Shown here: piece after piece, positions 9,398 through 20,031 of the stretch
Layout: every line of letters begins with the position of its first letter
Numbering within the stretch: the first letter of the stretch is position 1
NCBI RefSeq assembly: GCF_003144325.1
Contig: NZ_PENS01000013.1
Location: 85,404 to 149,403 of the forward strand
DNA length: 64,000 bases
Origin: Proteus terrae
Lineage (GTDB): Bacteria > Pseudomonadota > Gammaproteobacteria > Enterobacterales > Enterobacteriaceae
Direction: 5' to 3'
The notes under the pieces: model-generated
Databases searched by the model: none
What the model saw: only the letters and a program-made list of their open reading frames with translations
Told to the model about the DNA's origin: nothing
Translations under genes and position numbers: made by a program

Positions 9398-9889
9398 CTA
9401 CAATCGGCGAGCTTGCCAGAATGTTTTTTTCCAATAGACGTTATCAAGCGACGAACGAGTTACCCCTTTGCTAGTTGATGCGTGAATAAATGTATTATCA
9501 GTATCATAAATACCAACATGGAGCCCATTCTCACCCCCTCCCGTTTTGAAGAAAACCAAATCACCTGGCATTAAATCACTTTTGCTGATTTGTGTACCAT
9601 ATTTGGTTTGATCAATGGTCATTCGTGGAAGTTTTATATCAAAGCGATCACTGTAAGTTTTATACACAAAACCTGAGCAATCAATACCAGAAGGAGTCAT
9701 TCCACCGTAGCTATATGGCGTACCATACCATTGCTCAAGTTGTGACTTCAATTGCACTATCACCATGATAGGATCGGAAAGTTGTGTTTTTAAGGGAGGT
9801 GCTGGTGGAATACGCTTCGACGGACCAGATGAACACCCAGCCAGCAGAATAATACAGAGTAAGAAAGGATAGAAAACGGACTTTCTCAT
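9398..9889 (-). CDS. nlpC: NlpC/P60-family lipoprotein peptidase
   Basis: Predicted outer-membrane lipoprotein with a cysteine endopeptidase domain that cuts within peptidoglycan stem peptides. The 163-residue product begins MRKSVFYPF and has a lipobox LLAGC, giving a lipidated Cys at about 19. The catalytic Cys is in GIDCSGF, the catalytic His in LHVGIY and the third polar residue in FIHAST. The start at 9889 is chosen because GGTGGA lies just upstream; two in-frame ATGs further up lack a ribosome site. In E. coli nlpC follows btuD; here the arn operon sits between btuD and nlpC. Confidence 0.85.
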   Translation of the reverse strand: MRKSVFYPFLLCIILLAGCSSGPSKRIPPAPPLKTQLSDPIMVIVQLKSQLEQWYGTPYSYGGMTPSGIDCSGFVYKTYSDRFDIKLPRMTIDQTKYGTQISKSDLMPGDLVFFKTGGGENGLHVGIYDTDNTFIHASTSKGVTRSSLDNVYWKKTFWQARRL

Positions 9890-10038
9890 TGCATCCACCA
9901 TTATTGTTACCATAGATTTTAAAATCTATCTGCTTTTTTAAGCAAAAACAAGCTATTGAAGATGAATGAATGATGATTGGTAGAATAAATCGCACAATTA
10001 ACAACAAGGATCAGAAAATAAATTCTATAATCATTAAG

Positions 10039-10437
10039 TTAGTGTGATTGTGTCTCTTTCGTTTTTTGACTTATCAGCCACACTCCAATCATGATAAATG
10101 CTACGCCCGCTGTTTTTGTCCATGATGGTGTTTCTTGAAACCACGGTAATATCACTGCAAGAATATAAACAAACACATAACTCAAACTGATCAGCGGATA
10201 GGCTTTATTTAAAGGAATGGTACGTAAAGTGAATAGCCAGCAAACCATAGAAAGGACATAACCGATAAGACCAACAAACACGATAGCAATTGGCGCTATA
10301 TTCGCCCATAGCCATGTGAAATCAAACCACTGTTTTTCTAGCTGTAGTTCTGGTAGTTCAGACATACCAAACTTTAACAACAATTGAGCTGCTGTCACTA
10401 ATAGCGCGCTTCCAATCGCCCATAAATAGCCTTTCAT
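10039..10437 (-). CDS. arnF: Undecaprenyl-phosphate-L-Ara4N flippase subunit ArnF
   Basis: Small multidrug-resistance-like inner-membrane protein that, with ArnE, is proposed to flip Ara4N-phosphoundecaprenol to the periplasmic face. It has 132 residues and four hydrophobic segments (the first from LWAIGSALLVTAAQLLLKF). The ATG at 10437 is chosen because it overlaps the arnE stop as ATGA; a longer form would run back into arnE with an unrelated N-terminus. It is the last gene of the arn operon. Confidence 0.9.
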   Translation of the reverse strand: MKGYLWAIGSALLVTAAQLLLKFGMSELPELQLEKQWFDFTWLWANIAPIAIVFVGLIGYVLSMVCWLFTLRTIPLNKAYPLISLSYVFVYILAVILPWFQETPSWTKTAGVAFIMIGVWLISQKTKETQSH

Positions 10438-10775
10438 GCTTGTATACTCATTAATACAATGCCGACCATAATTGATGTGATGCCAATCCAATGTTTCACA
10501 TTAACAGACTCTTTATAAACAAACTGGCCAATTAATGTCACTACAATAAAATTAATGCTTAACATAGGATAAGCGATACTTAGTGGGAGAATTTGTAATA
10601 GTCGTAACCAAAAAAGCATACCCAAGCCAAGCATTGTAATGGCAACAAAAAGCCAGAAAATCGTTTTTCTGGCTTTTGTTAATGAATCACTTTGCCAGCT
10701 AACCACCGCTTGTTTTTGACACACCTGTCCTATGCAGGTCAAAAAGCTCACGATTAGCAATAAAACAAATGACAT
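10434..10775 (-). CDS. arnE: Undecaprenyl-phosphate-L-Ara4N flippase subunit ArnE
   Basis: Partner of ArnF, 113 residues with four predicted membrane helices beginning MSFVLLLIVSFLTCIGQ. Its size and SMR-like pattern (LPLSIAYPMLSINFI) match ArnE. The ATG overlaps the end of arnT, and the stop overlaps the arnF start, so the three are translationally coupled. Confidence 0.9.
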   Translation of the reverse strand: MSFVLLLIVSFLTCIGQVCQKQAVVSWQSDSLTKARKTIFWLFVAITMLGLGMLFWLRLLQILPLSIAYPMLSINFIVVTLIGQFVYKESVNVKHWIGITSIMVGIVLMSIQA

Positions 10776-12439
10776 TAATTACGCTTCTCATAAGTTAAAA
10801 TAGCAACTCGATGGTTTGTCACCAGCTCTTCAGGTCTTGGCAATTGTGCTAATTTCTTAGGATCTTTAAACGTAATAACGACTGACACATTACCTTCTTT
10901 TCTTGCTTGCTCTAACCACAGAGCAAAATTATCAGGTTTAATTAACTTATGCTGAGAATCAGGATATTCTTCAATACCATAAGTTAATTCGCCAGTTCTT
11001 TCATAAAGATAAATATCACTACGCTGTAATTCCCATGCCAATCCAGCACCAATCCCCACGCTATTACTCACAATATATTTACTGGTATTTAATGTATCAA
11101 TATTTTGACGAATAAATTCTTGAGGTAGTTTTCCATCAACGCTGCTGTTAGGGATCGCTTGTCCAATGCATAAGCTCACACCTAATGAGCAAGATGCAGC
11201 CCACAACCAATGCTTACCATTAAGTGTGGAGCAAAGATAACCGATGATCCCCCATAAAGAGAATGCAACAATAGCTAAGACCCATTTAGACCATTCATAA
11301 GGCATATAAATAGGTTTTGAGGAAACAAGCTGAATGATTAAGATAGCAATAACCGCAGCAACACCAATAAAAATATTGATATAGCCATTAATACGCAATG
11401 CTTTCATTCTAAACTTGCGTGCGCAATCTACGCCATATTTTGCCATTAGCATCGCAAGTGGCGCCATAAATGGCAACATATATGTTGGTAACTTACCTTT
11501 CGCAATACTAAAAAATAAGAATGGAACAACAAACCAACATAATAAGAAAAATAATTCAGGGCGTTTACGTCTTTTTTTCCAAGCGCTTATTAAAGAGCCC
11601 GGCAGTAAACCAAGCCAAGGGATCACACCTAATAAAACAATTGGAATATAGTACCAAAATGGAGCACTATGCTGAGCATCTTCACCTGAAAAACGCTGAA
11701 TATGTTCAATCCAGAAAAAGTAGTGCCAATAGTCAGGCTCTGCTTTTGCAATAGTTAACGCCCACGGCAAACTAATTAATGCGGCACTCAACACCGCAAG
11801 TAAGCCATAGAGTAACATTTGCGTAAATTGTTTTTGATACAACGTGATAGGTATCATGACAATAACCGGAATAGCTAACGCTAAAAATCCTTTTGTCATA
11901 AAGGCCATACCACAGGCAAGCCCTAATGTTATCCATGCTAATATTCGCGTTTTTACCGTCGTCGCTTTCAGAGCCCAAAAACAGCAAACCATACTCGCAG
12001 TAACCCAAAGCGCTAACATAGGATCTAATACACTGTAAGTGCCTACGCTAAACACTAGAAACATGGACATGTAGATTAAACTAGAAACAAAAGCAACTTG
12101 GCGATTACGCCACATCATTCTTGCCAATAAATAAACAAGTAATGTGCTTAAGAGAATAGAAATAACAGAGCCAAAACGCACGGCAAAATTAGTATGCCCA
12201 AAAATTAATTGGCTAACATTATTAATCCAATAACCTGCAACGGGTTTCTCAAAATAACGAATATCGAGCATATGAGGAACAATCCAGTTCCCGCTCACCA
12301 CCATTTCACGGCTAATTTCCGCATAACGTGTTTCGTCTGGTTGCCATAATAACCGGCTGTTCAATGGAAATAAGTAGGTAAGAACAAAAAAAAGAGCCAA
12401 GAGGATGGCCCCGATTTTACTTGCCCGGTTATTCAACAT
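10775..12439 (-). CDS. arnT: Lipid A 4-amino-4-deoxy-L-arabinosyltransferase ArnT
   Basis: Inner-membrane GT-C glycosyltransferase that moves L-Ara4N from undecaprenyl phosphate onto the lipid A phosphates on the periplasmic side, lowering the negative charge bound by polymyxin. It has 554 residues (E. coli 550) with about twelve hydrophobic segments and a soluble C-terminal part. The first periplasmic loop carries the PDETRYAEISREM motif with the conserved acidic residues. It starts 7 bases after arnD. Proteus is naturally polymyxin resistant, consistent with a working arn operon. Confidence 0.94.
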   Translation of the reverse strand: MLNNRASKIGAILLALFFVLTYLFPLNSRLLWQPDETRYAEISREMVVSGNWIVPHMLDIRYFEKPVAGYWINNVSQLIFGHTNFAVRFGSVISILLSTLLVYLLARMMWRNRQVAFVSSLIYMSMFLVFSVGTYSVLDPMLALWVTASMVCCFWALKATTVKTRILAWITLGLACGMAFMTKGFLALAIPVIVMIPITLYQKQFTQMLLYGLLAVLSAALISLPWALTIAKAEPDYWHYFFWIEHIQRFSGEDAQHSAPFWYYIPIVLLGVIPWLGLLPGSLISAWKKRRKRPELFFLLCWFVVPFLFFSIAKGKLPTYMLPFMAPLAMLMAKYGVDCARKFRMKALRINGYINIFIGVAAVIAILIIQLVSSKPIYMPYEWSKWVLAIVAFSLWGIIGYLCSTLNGKHWLWAASCSLGVSLCIGQAIPNSSVDGKLPQEFIRQNIDTLNTSKYIVSNSVGIGAGLAWELQRSDIYLYERTGELTYGIEEYPDSQHKLIKPDNFALWLEQARKEGNVSVVITFKDPKKLAQLPRPEELVTNHRVAILTYEKRN

Positions 12440-12446
12440 AGTTTCG

Positions 12447-13340
12447 TTAGACCTCTTGTTGGCACCCTAACCAGCCTTCTCGACCTGGAAAGTCAGACCG
12501 AACAACTTTACCTATCGGAAGCGTTTCTTTATTTTGTGGTAATAAATCGCTTAACGGACAGAATTCGATGCCTTCATTTGCAATCATTGCCAGTAACTGC
12601 TCAAACTGAGCGGCTTTTGACATTCCTTCAACTTCAGTGTGGATAGTATAAACAGGTATTCCACTGTCTTTTTTGATTTCATCAATAATAAATTGATTAA
12701 AATCTTCATCCTTTACCTTTATACCAACGACTTCATCATAAGTTGGTAATGTTACTGGAATTTGCACCGTACCGATAGAACCATTTTCTAAAATAGGCCT
12801 AAAAGGATGCGTTCCTCGACAATCGCTATTGTAATCGAATTGAAAAGTTTCTTTAACTGTTAATACGCGTTCATCTGCTCGCCATCCAGCAACTGCCGAA
12901 CATTTTACAGGGTTTTCAAGTGCTTTTTCCAGTGCTTCAACACCTAAACGAACTTGTTGCATTAATTCTTCTGTTGACCAGCGTCCGACTTTTGCTTGCC
13001 AACCTTGATGATCCCATGAATGCAAGCCAACTTCATGTCCCGCATCTTGGGCTTCTTTCATCAAATAACCTAAATTTTTAGCAATTTTTTTTCCTGGCCA
13101 TGCTGTCCCAGCTAATAAAATATCTAAACCATATAGTGATGCAGCATTTGATCGCAGCATTTTCCATAAAAATTTGGGCTTTAAAAGGCGCCATAAATGG
13201 CGCCCCATATTATCTGGCCCGACACTAAAGAAGAAACTGGCATGAATGTTATGTCTGGCAAATACATCCAACAGTTGTGGAATACCTTGTTTCGTTCCTT
13301 GATAAGTATCCACATCAACCCTCAAACCAACTTTCTTCAT
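12447..13340 (-). CDS. arnD: 4-deoxy-4-formamido-L-arabinose-phosphoundecaprenol deformylase ArnD
   Basis: Polysaccharide-deacetylase-like enzyme that removes the formyl group from undecaprenyl-phosphate-Ara4FN. It has 297 residues. The NodB-type metal and catalytic motifs are visible: RVDVDTYQG near residue 7, [13 protein letters not shown] (metal His pair) near 100, and the AGWRAD motif near 150. It lies between arnA and arnT with short gaps, the usual arn order. Confidence 0.94.
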   Translation of the reverse strand: MKKVGLRVDVDTYQGTKQGIPQLLDVFARHNIHASFFFSVGPDNMGRHLWRLLKPKFLWKMLRSNAASLYGLDILLAGTAWPGKKIAKNLGYLMKEAQDAGHEVGLHSWDHQGWQAKVGRWSTEELMQQVRLGVEALEKALENPVKCSAVAGWRADERVLTVKETFQFDYNSDCRGTHPFRPILENGSIGTVQIPVTLPTYDEVVGIKVKDEDFNQFIIDEIKKDSGIPVYTIHTEVEGMSKAAQFEQLLAMIANEGIEFCPLSDLLPQNKETLPIGKVVRSDFPGREGWLGCQQEV

Positions 13341-13349
13341 TATTTATTC

Positions 13350-15332
13350 CTATTTAGTGCCTAATTCTTCAACTGCACCACGTAAGAAGAAATCTAATGT
13401 TTCTTCTACTGTTTGGCGAGTTTCGATACTTGGTTTCCAATCCAATAAACGTTCTGCGTTTTTAATGCTTGGCTTACGGTGCTCAACATCTTGGTAACCT
13501 TTACCATAGTAACTGCTACTTTCAATCTTCTTAAAGCCTGCAAATGGAGGGAAATGGCCACGTAACTCATGTTTTTCGAAGCAATCTAACAGCATTTCTG
13601 CTAATTCGCGAATACTTGCTTCGTTAGTTGGGTTACCGATATTGATAATTTGACCATCACATTTGTTATCACGGTTTTCAATAATACGGAATAAAGCTTC
13701 AATGCCGTCATTGATATCAGTGAAACAACGTTTTTGCTCACCACCATCAACCAATTTAATTGGTGAACCTTCAACTAAGTTCAGAATTAATTGTGTGATT
13801 GCACGAGAGCTACCGATACGCGCTGAATTTAAGTTATCTAAACGAGGCCCCATCCAGTTAAATGGACGGAACAACGTAAATTTCAGACCTTCTTTGGCAC
13901 CATAAGCCCAAATAACTCGGTCTAATAACTGTTTAGATACAGAATAAATCCAACGTTGTTTATTGATTGGACCAACAATCAGACGTGAATTATCTTCGTC
14001 AAATTCTTTATCATCACACATACCATAAACTTCTGATGTGGATGGGAAAATAATACGTTTATTATATTTAACACAATAACGTACAATTTTTAAGTTTTCT
14101 TCAAAGTCTAATTCAAATACACGTAATGGATTACGGGTATATTCAATTGGTGTTGCAATAGCAACTAATGGCAGAATAACGTCACATTTTTTAATATGGT
14201 ATTCAATCCATTCTGTATGAATGCTCACGTCACCTTCAATAAAGTGGAAACGTGGATTTCCAATAAAACGCTCAATTGCAGAAGAACCGATATCCATACC
14301 ATAGATATCATAATTATCATCTTTTAATAGACGCTCTGTTAGATGGTTACCAATAAAGCCATTCACACCTAAAATCAGAACACGTTTGCGACGTTTAACT
14401 TGTGCAGTTGCTTTTGGTCCAACGCGAACATCAGTCACAATACCCATTTCAGCCGCTAAACGACTACCCTGAACATAAAGACCATTTTCACTTTGACCAG
14501 TAACAACTTCAATTGCACCTTTAGCGCATGCAATCACTAAAGGCTCTGTTGAAATAACAGTACCTGGACGTTTGCCTTGATTATCAGCAAGGGTGCGTGA
14601 ACGCCAGATAATCATTTTACGTTCACCTAAGAACGTGAATGCACCTGGGTATGGTTCAGTAACAGCTCGTACTAAATTGTGGACTGTTTTTGCATCTGCA
14701 TTCCAATCGATTAAACCATCATCAGCACAACGACGACCAAAGTAAGTAGCTTGGCTTTCATCCTGTGCAGTTGTTGAATAATCACCTGATGCAATATGAG
14801 GTAATGCACTAGAGAGTAATTTATTCGCTGCTTCTTTTACTTTTTCATGTAAAATCAAAGAAGTATCATTGTCAGCAATGGTCACTTTTTCTTGAGCAAC
14901 AATATCACCTGCATCAGCTTTCGCTGTCATTTTATGCAGAGTAACGCCCGTTTCTGTTTCACCATTCACGATCGCCCAGTTAATTGGTGCACGACCACGA
15001 TATTTTGGTAATAAAGAGCCATGTAAATTAAATGCACCTTTAGGTGCCAAATTCAGGATCTCATCACTTAACATGTGACGATAATAGAAAGAAAAAATGA
15101 CATCAGGCTTCATTTCACGAATACGTTCAATCCACAATGGGTGATTGACATTTTCAGGTGCAAATACTGTCAATCCCATTTCTGCACTCACGCGAGCAAC
15201 AGATGAGAAAAAATGATTTTCATTAGGATCGTCAGTGTGGGTAAATACAGCCTGAATCTCATAACCTGCTTTTTCAAGTGCTTTTAAACCAACACAGCCA
15301 ATATCGTGATAGGCAAATACTATTGCTTTCAT
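13350..15332 (-). CDS. arnA: Bifunctional UDP-Ara4N formyltransferase / UDP-glucuronate decarboxylase ArnA
   Basis: Two-domain enzyme of 660 residues, like E. coli ArnA. The N-terminal part (1 to about 300) is a 10-formyl-THF transferase with [12 protein letters not shown] containing the catalytic His. The C-terminal part (about 315 onward) is an SDR oxidative decarboxylase of UDP-glucuronate, with the NAD motif [18 protein letters not shown] and the YSVSK Tyr/Lys pair. The decarboxylase makes the 4-keto sugar for ArnB; the formyltransferase acts on the ArnB product. It abuts arnC by one overlapping base. Confidence 0.96.
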   Translation of the reverse strand: MKAIVFAYHDIGCVGLKALEKAGYEIQAVFTHTDDPNENHFFSSVARVSAEMGLTVFAPENVNHPLWIERIREMKPDVIFSFYYRHMLSDEILNLAPKGAFNLHGSLLPKYRGRAPINWAIVNGETETGVTLHKMTAKADAGDIVAQEKVTIADNDTSLILHEKVKEAANKLLSSALPHIASGDYSTTAQDESQATYFGRRCADDGLIDWNADAKTVHNLVRAVTEPYPGAFTFLGERKMIIWRSRTLADNQGKRPGTVISTEPLVIACAKGAIEVVTGQSENGLYVQGSRLAAEMGIVTDVRVGPKATAQVKRRKRVLILGVNGFIGNHLTERLLKDDNYDIYGMDIGSSAIERFIGNPRFHFIEGDVSIHTEWIEYHIKKCDVILPLVAIATPIEYTRNPLRVFELDFEENLKIVRYCVKYNKRIIFPSTSEVYGMCDDKEFDEDNSRLIVGPINKQRWIYSVSKQLLDRVIWAYGAKEGLKFTLFRPFNWMGPRLDNLNSARIGSSRAITQLILNLVEGSPIKLVDGGEQKRCFTDINDGIEALFRIIENRDNKCDGQIINIGNPTNEASIRELAEMLLDCFEKHELRGHFPPFAGFKKIESSSYYGKGYQDVEHRKPSIKNAERLLDWKPSIETRQTVEETLDFFLRGAVEELGTK

Positions 15333-16312
15333 TAGTCTTTTTCCTGATCTTCGTTGGGTTTATTAACGCCAACCACTTTTTGGATAAAATACCGAGGACG
15401 CGCTCTTACATCATTATAAATCCGGCCTATATACTCACCTAATAAGCCCATTGCAACGAACTGCGCTCCGATAAACATAAATAAGATTGCAAAAAGTGTG
15501 AATACACCTTCAGCGGCCCACATCGCACCGAAAATAATACGTAAAATAATCAACAATAAAGCTAGAACAAAGCCAGATACAGCGATAACACTGCCGACAA
15601 TGCTTAATAAACGTAATGGTGCCGTGGTAAGACAAGTTAATAGGTCGTACATTAAATTAATAAGCTTTAAAAAGCTGTATTTTGAATCGCCATATTCACG
15701 CTCTGCGTGAGCAACATCGATTTCAATAGTACGACGAGCGAATGTGTTCGCAAGGATAGGAATAAACGTACTTCTTTCGTGACACTGTAACATCGCTTCA
15801 ACAATGTGGCGACGATAAGCACGTAACATGCAACCGTAGTCTCCCATAGAGCGACCAGTTGCTTTAGTGATCATTGAGTTGATCATTTTTGAAGCGGTTT
15901 TACGAAACCATGAATCTTGACGATTACGGCGACGAGTTCCAACAACGTCATACCCTTCTTCAGCTGTCGCGACAAGCCTTGGGATCTCTTCAGGTGGATT
16001 TTGTAAATCAGCATCTAATGTGATCACTAAATCACCTTCAGCCTGATTGAAACCTGCCATAATTGCAGAGTGTTGGCCGTAATTACGGTTTAAAATAATT
16101 GCAATAACGTGATTTTCTTCAATTGCAGCCGCTTCTTCTAACATCTTAGCTGAATGGTCACTGCTACCATCATCAACAAGGATCAGTTCATACTCTTGTT
16201 TTAACTGTTTACAGCTCTTAATTGTACGTTCTAAAAGCTGAGGAAGGCTTTCTTCCTCGTTATAAACGGGGATCACAACCGATACTTTCTTGATTTCATC
16301 AAATGTTGACAC
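15332..16312 (-). CDS. arnC: Undecaprenyl-phosphate 4-deoxy-4-formamido-L-arabinose transferase ArnC
   Basis: Family 2 glycosyltransferase that attaches Ara4FN to undecaprenyl phosphate. It has 326 residues: an N-terminal GT-A domain with [20 protein letters not shown] and [11 protein letters not shown] (nucleotide- and metal-binding Asp residues), then two C-terminal membrane helices ([20 protein letters not shown] and a second near 265-290). It is tightly packed between arnB and arnA. Confidence 0.95.
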   Translation of the reverse strand: MSTFDEIKKVSVVIPVYNEEESLPQLLERTIKSCKQLKQEYELILVDDGSSDHSAKMLEEAAAIEENHVIAIILNRNYGQHSAIMAGFNQAEGDLVITLDADLQNPPEEIPRLVATAEEGYDVVGTRRRNRQDSWFRKTASKMINSMITKATGRSMGDYGCMLRAYRRHIVEAMLQCHERSTFIPILANTFARRTIEIDVAHAEREYGDSKYSFLKLINLMYDLLTCLTTAPLRLLSIVGSVIAVSGFVLALLLIILRIIFGAMWAAEGVFTLFAILFMFIGAQFVAMGLLGEYIGRIYNDVRARPRYFIQKVVGVNKPNEDQEKD

Positions 16313-17458
16313 TTAAATATGCTCCGAAAGAATTTCATTGATCGCATCTACAACGCGAATAACATCTTCATTACTCATATCAGGAAACAGCGGCAGCGAG
16401 CATAACGTTGCAGAGTTCCATTCTGATTGAGGAAGGGATAAGGCAGGATAGCGTTCGCGATAATATTTTTGTGTATGCGCCGCACGGAAATGAAGCCCTG
16501 TACCAATATCTTTTTGCTTCAATTCTTCCATAAAGGCATCGCGATCGATACCACACATATTTTTATCGACTCTCACCATAAACAAGTGATTAGCATGTAA
16601 ATGTGAATATTCAGGGATACTCAACATCTCTAATGGTGAGTCTTTGAGTTTTTCACGATACAGTGCAACTAACTCAGCACGTTTAGCATTCATTTCATCT
16701 AAACGCCCTAATTGCACTACAGCAATGGCTGCATGAATATCAGATAAGTTGTATTTATAACCTGGCTCAACAACTTCTGCTTGGGGTTTACGTCCTTGAA
16801 CTTGTCTATCAAAGGCGTCAACACCTAAACCATGGAATTTTAAGCAACGTACTCTATTCGCTAATTCGTCATTATCAGTAACAACCAATCCGCCCTCTGC
16901 ACAAGTAACGTTCTTAATTGCATGGAAAGAGAAAATAGAGGTTCCTTTTTCACCAATCCATTCATTTTTATAGCGAGTACCAATAGCATGCGCAGCATCT
17001 TCAATTAGAGGAATTCCTGCATCTTGTGCAACTTTTCGTAAGGCATCAAGATCGCAAGGTGCACCAGCATAATGAACTGGAATAATTGCTTTCGTTCTAG
17101 GTGTAATTGCTTTTTTGACATCTTCAGCACTCACCATCAAGGTATCGCGGTCAACATCAATCATTACAGGTTCTGCACCAAGTAACGTAATGATGTTCAT
17201 TGTTGAAACCCAAGTTTGTGATGGTGTGATAACTTCATCACCAGCGCCAATTCCCATCGCCATTAAAACAACATGCATACCCGCAGTGGCAGAGCAAATT
17301 GCGATAGCGTGTTTGCTACCAAATTTTTCACAAAAATCTTGCTCTAATTGATGATTTTGAGGGCCTGTTGTAATCCAACCTGAACGCAGTACATCCTCAA
17401 CGGCTTTGATTTCTTCATCGCCAATCGCAGGGCGAGAGAAAGGAAGGAAGTGACTCAT
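16313..17458 (-). CDS. arnB: UDP-4-amino-4-deoxy-L-arabinose aminotransferase ArnB
   Basis: PLP-dependent aminotransferase of the DegT/DnrJ/EryC1 family; converts UDP-4-keto-arabinose to UDP-Ara4N using glutamate. It has 381 residues. The family block [17 protein letters not shown], the EDAAHA motif with the PLP-contacting Asp, and the FSFHAIKN motif with the Schiff-base Lys are all present. It is the first gene of the arn operon, with a 133-base leader holding a PmrA-like repeat. Confidence 0.95.
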   Translation of the reverse strand: MSHFLPFSRPAIGDEEIKAVEDVLRSGWITTGPQNHQLEQDFCEKFGSKHAIAICSATAGMHVVLMAMGIGAGDEVITPSQTWVSTMNIITLLGAEPVMIDVDRDTLMVSAEDVKKAITPRTKAIIPVHYAGAPCDLDALRKVAQDAGIPLIEDAAHAIGTRYKNEWIGEKGTSIFSFHAIKNVTCAEGGLVVTDNDELANRVRCLKFHGLGVDAFDRQVQGRKPQAEVVEPGYKYNLSDIHAAIAVVQLGRLDEMNAKRAELVALYREKLKDSPLEMLSIPEYSHLHANHLFMVRVDKNMCGIDRDAFMEELKQKDIGTGLHFRAAHTQKYYRERYPALSLPQSEWNSATLCSLPLFPDMSNEDVIRVVDAINEILSEHI

Positions 17459-17530
17459 AAAAATGTAGCCTAATTAATGAATGAATAAAAAACAATTATA
17501 TACAAACTATTGTTCGCCGACATCCGTCTT

Positions 17531-17547
17531 ATTAAGAAAACATTAAA
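17531..17547 (-). promoter_or_regulatory. PmrA-box-like direct repeat upstream of arnB
   Basis: Read on the minus strand this is TTTAAT-GTTTT-CTTAAT, one base from the PmrA direct repeat CTTAAT-N5-CTTAAT. It sits about 75-90 bases upstream of arnB, a fitting place for an activator. In Proteus the corresponding response regulator is RppA. A further TTATTAAG just upstream could be another half-site. The region is AT-rich, so chance matches are possible. Confidence 0.5.
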
Positions 17548-17591
17548 AAAATCTTAATAATTACTTTGGGACAAGCTTAACAATAGCCATA

Positions 17592-18341
17592 TTATTGCAA
17601 AACCTGCCAATCAATATGATCAACATCATTGATGCACTTGATATTTGTATTAAATGTAGTTGATAATAATCTTTCGTCCAATAAGAGTGCAGATGCGCCA
17701 GAATTAACCAAATATCCATTTTTTATGAGCCAAACTCTGTCTGCTTTTTGATAGGAATGATTCAAATTATGTGTACTCATAATAACGGCGCCACCTTGTT
17801 GGCAAAACTTATCAACCCACTTGTCCAAAATTGCCAACTGTACGACATCTAAATTATTAGTTGGTTCATCAAGTAACATTAATTTCCCTTTTAAATCATA
17901 ACTTGACCATAATTGGATAAATGCGCCAACAATTCTGACTCTCTGCCATTCCCCTCCCGATAAATGATGAATATTTTTTGATAATAATTTGTTAATTCTA
18001 AAATCATTTAACAGCATATTTAATTGCTGAACATCCATTTTCGACAATTTATGATATAGCGAGAGGTAATGAAAAACAGGCATAAATGACAAAGCTTCCA
18101 ATTGTTGTATAACAATGCTCTGCATTCTAGAAAGATCATCATATTTATAATGTCTTATTGAAGTTTCGTTTAGAATAATTTTGCCACTAAACGAAAACTC
18201 TCCTGCGATCGCCATTAAAAGCGTGCTTTTTCCTGCGCCATTAGCACCAATTAAGTGGATACGCTCGCCATAACTTACTTGCTCTGTAAATGCGTTAAGC
18301 CGAACATCAACACTTACATTATTAAGTTTAAGTAACGCCAT
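17592..18341 (-). CDS. btuD: Vitamin B12 import ATP-binding protein BtuD
   Basis: ATPase of the BtuCD cobalamin importer. Starting at the ATG at 18341 the protein is 249 residues, exactly the length of E. coli BtuD; a longer frame would run back into btuC. Walker A GANGAGKST, signature HLSGGEWQRVRI, Walker B LMLLDEPTNNLD and the switch His (MSTHNLNHS) are intact. It begins two bases past the btuC stop. The gene order ihfA-btuC-btuD matches E. coli apart from the missing btuE. Confidence 0.92.
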   Translation of the reverse strand: MALLKLNNVSVDVRLNAFTEQVSYGERIHLIGANGAGKSTLLMAIAGEFSFSGKIILNETSIRHYKYDDLSRMQSIVIQQLEALSFMPVFHYLSLYHKLSKMDVQQLNMLLNDFRINKLLSKNIHHLSGGEWQRVRIVGAFIQLWSSYDLKGKLMLLDEPTNNLDVVQLAILDKWVDKFCQQGGAVIMSTHNLNHSYQKADRVWLIKNGYLVNSGASALLLDERLLSTTFNTNIKCINDVDHIDWQVLQ

Positions 18342-18342
18342 A

Positions 18343-19353
18343 TTATAAACGCCCCATCTCTTTGGTTGCCAATAACCAGATAAATAAAGGTGCACCAAGC
18401 GTTGCTGTAATCACACCTATCGGAACTTCTGCACCATTTAAAATCAAGCGAGATAGCAAATCAGCAAGTAATAACAATCCACCACCAGAAAGCGCACACG
18501 CGGGTAATAATGTTTTATAATGAGTTAGCCCACATAATCTTAATAAATGCGGTACAACAAGCCCTACAAAGCTTATAGCGCCCGCTAAAGCGACACTCAG
18601 CCCTATCAATAGTCCAACGGCTAAAATAAACCAATTTCGCCATTGACTAACGGATATGCCTAATTGTTTTGCTCTAAATGAACCTAGTGATAAATAATTA
18701 AGAACATCAGCTTGTAGAATAAGGATCAAGAGGATAGGCATAAGAGCCCAAAATAAGACTTGATGGCGCCAATCAATACCGCTAAAGCTCCCCATCAGCC
18801 AATACATTAATTGCCTTAAATCCAAAGCTGAACTGAAATAAACCAACCAAGTCATTATCGCACTTGCCATAACACCCAATGCCACACCAATTAATAATAA
18901 CTGAGCATTGGAGAGTTTTCTTATTCGAGTAAAAAACATTAATAAAAGAGTGATCCCTAATGCGCCAAATATTGCCGCACTACTTATTAGCCAAGGGCTT
19001 AAACCAATTTGTAAAACAATAAGTAATACAACACACACTCCCGCACCACTACTTACTCCTAATAATCCGGGCTCTGCGAGTGGATTTTGGAATAGAGCCT
19101 GCATAATAGCACCGGCAATTGCCAAACTTGCACCAACAGTTACGACGGCAAGTATTCTTGGTAAACGAATTTGCCAAACAAATAAATTGGCTTCATCTGT
19201 TAACCATTGATGTGGAAATAACACAATCTCACCAACAGAGAGGGAAAAAATAAATAAGAAACATAATACTAATGCCATTAGAAACAGCTTTTTTCTGTCG
19301 CCAATGCGTTGTCTTTTAGTAAATTTAATCAGAGGATTAACTTCTTTATTCAT
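18343..19353 (-). CDS. btuC: Vitamin B12 ABC transporter permease BtuC
   Basis: Inner-membrane permease of 336 residues (E. coli 326) with about ten membrane helices. Family motifs include RLPRILAVVTVGASLAIAGA, GLLGVSSGAG and GLVVPHLLRL. It is next to ihfA and btuD as in E. coli, which supports cobalamin rather than siderophore transport; the sequence alone could fit either. No cobalamin riboswitch could be recognised upstream. Confidence 0.88.
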   Translation of the reverse strand: MNKEVNPLIKFTKRQRIGDRKKLFLMALVLCFLFIFSLSVGEIVLFPHQWLTDEANLFVWQIRLPRILAVVTVGASLAIAGAIMQALFQNPLAEPGLLGVSSGAGVCVVLLIVLQIGLSPWLISSAAIFGALGITLLLMFFTRIRKLSNAQLLLIGVALGVMASAIMTWLVYFSSALDLRQLMYWLMGSFSGIDWRHQVLFWALMPILLILILQADVLNYLSLGSFRAKQLGISVSQWRNWFILAVGLLIGLSVALAGAISFVGLVVPHLLRLCGLTHYKTLLPACALSGGGLLLLADLLSRLILNGAEVPIGVITATLGAPLFIWLLATKEMGRL

Positions 19354-19684
19354 TTCGTTCCCTATCCACGCAACAACGGCTCTTACTGTTTTTATTTATA
19401 AAGTCATTTTTTAGCAACATAACATGTTCGCATTCAATGATGAAAAACTAAATTGAGAACATACAAGCCTGTCACTAATAATGAAGAAAAAACTAGGATT
19501 AACTATCACAGTATTGATATAAATAAGAGATAAAAAAGAGTCAAAATAAGAAGTGAGAATAAAAAGGAAAGATAATTAGAAAATAAAATATGCCATCCAA
19601 ATAGAAATATCCATTCAGACTATATCGATAAATATAAACACCCCAATATGGCTATCATCAAAATTAGATACAGATAAAGATGAT
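19354..19684. other. Intergenic region between btuC and the ihfA terminator
   Basis: About 330 bases of AT-rich DNA that should contain the btuCD promoter on the minus strand. No ORF, no B12 riboswitch-like structure and no btuE remnant were seen. Confidence 0.4.
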
Positions 19685-19714
19685 AAAAAAACGGCTTTCA
19701 AAGAAAGCCGTTTT
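19685..19714 (-). terminator. Rho-independent terminator after ihfA
   Basis: Minus-strand AAAACGGCTTTC, short loop, GAAAGCCGTTTTTTT: an 11-12 bp stem followed by a T-run, 17 bases past the ihfA stop. Confidence 0.9.
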
Positions 19715-19730
19715 GGATGTTTTTTAAATC

Positions 19731-20027
19731 TTATTCTTTTGGTGTTGCACTTTCAACCCGGCTTTTTAACTTTTGTCCTGGGCGGAAAGTAACAACACGG
19801 CGAGCTGTAATAGGAATGTCTTCCCCAGTTTTCGGATTACGACCTGGGCGCTGATTTTTATCACGTAGGTCAAAGTTTCCGAATCCAGACAGCTTCACCT
19901 GTTCCCCATTTTCAAGAGAACGACGCACTTCCTCAAAAAAGGATTCTACAAGGTCTTTTGCATCGCGTTTGCTAACACCAAGTTTTTCAAACAGATTTTC
20001 TGCCATTTCAGCTTTTGTAAGCGCCAT
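19731..20027 (-). CDS. ihfA: Integration host factor subunit alpha
   Basis: DNA-bending nucleoid protein that pairs with IhfB. It has 98 residues. The HU/IHF fold motif is clear, including [21 protein letters not shown] with the minor-groove-inserting arm Pro. It follows pheT by four bases, so it is co-transcribed with pheST as in E. coli, and a strong terminator follows. Confidence 0.97.
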   Translation of the reverse strand: MALTKAEMAENLFEKLGVSKRDAKDLVESFFEEVRRSLENGEQVKLSGFGNFDLRDKNQRPGRNPKTGEDIPITARRVVTFRPGQKLKSRVESATPKE

Positions 20028-20031
20028 AGGT

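Noticed and set aside
19354..19684. Cobalamin riboswitch upstream of btuC
   Set aside because: No B12-box-like sequence or suitable stems could be found.
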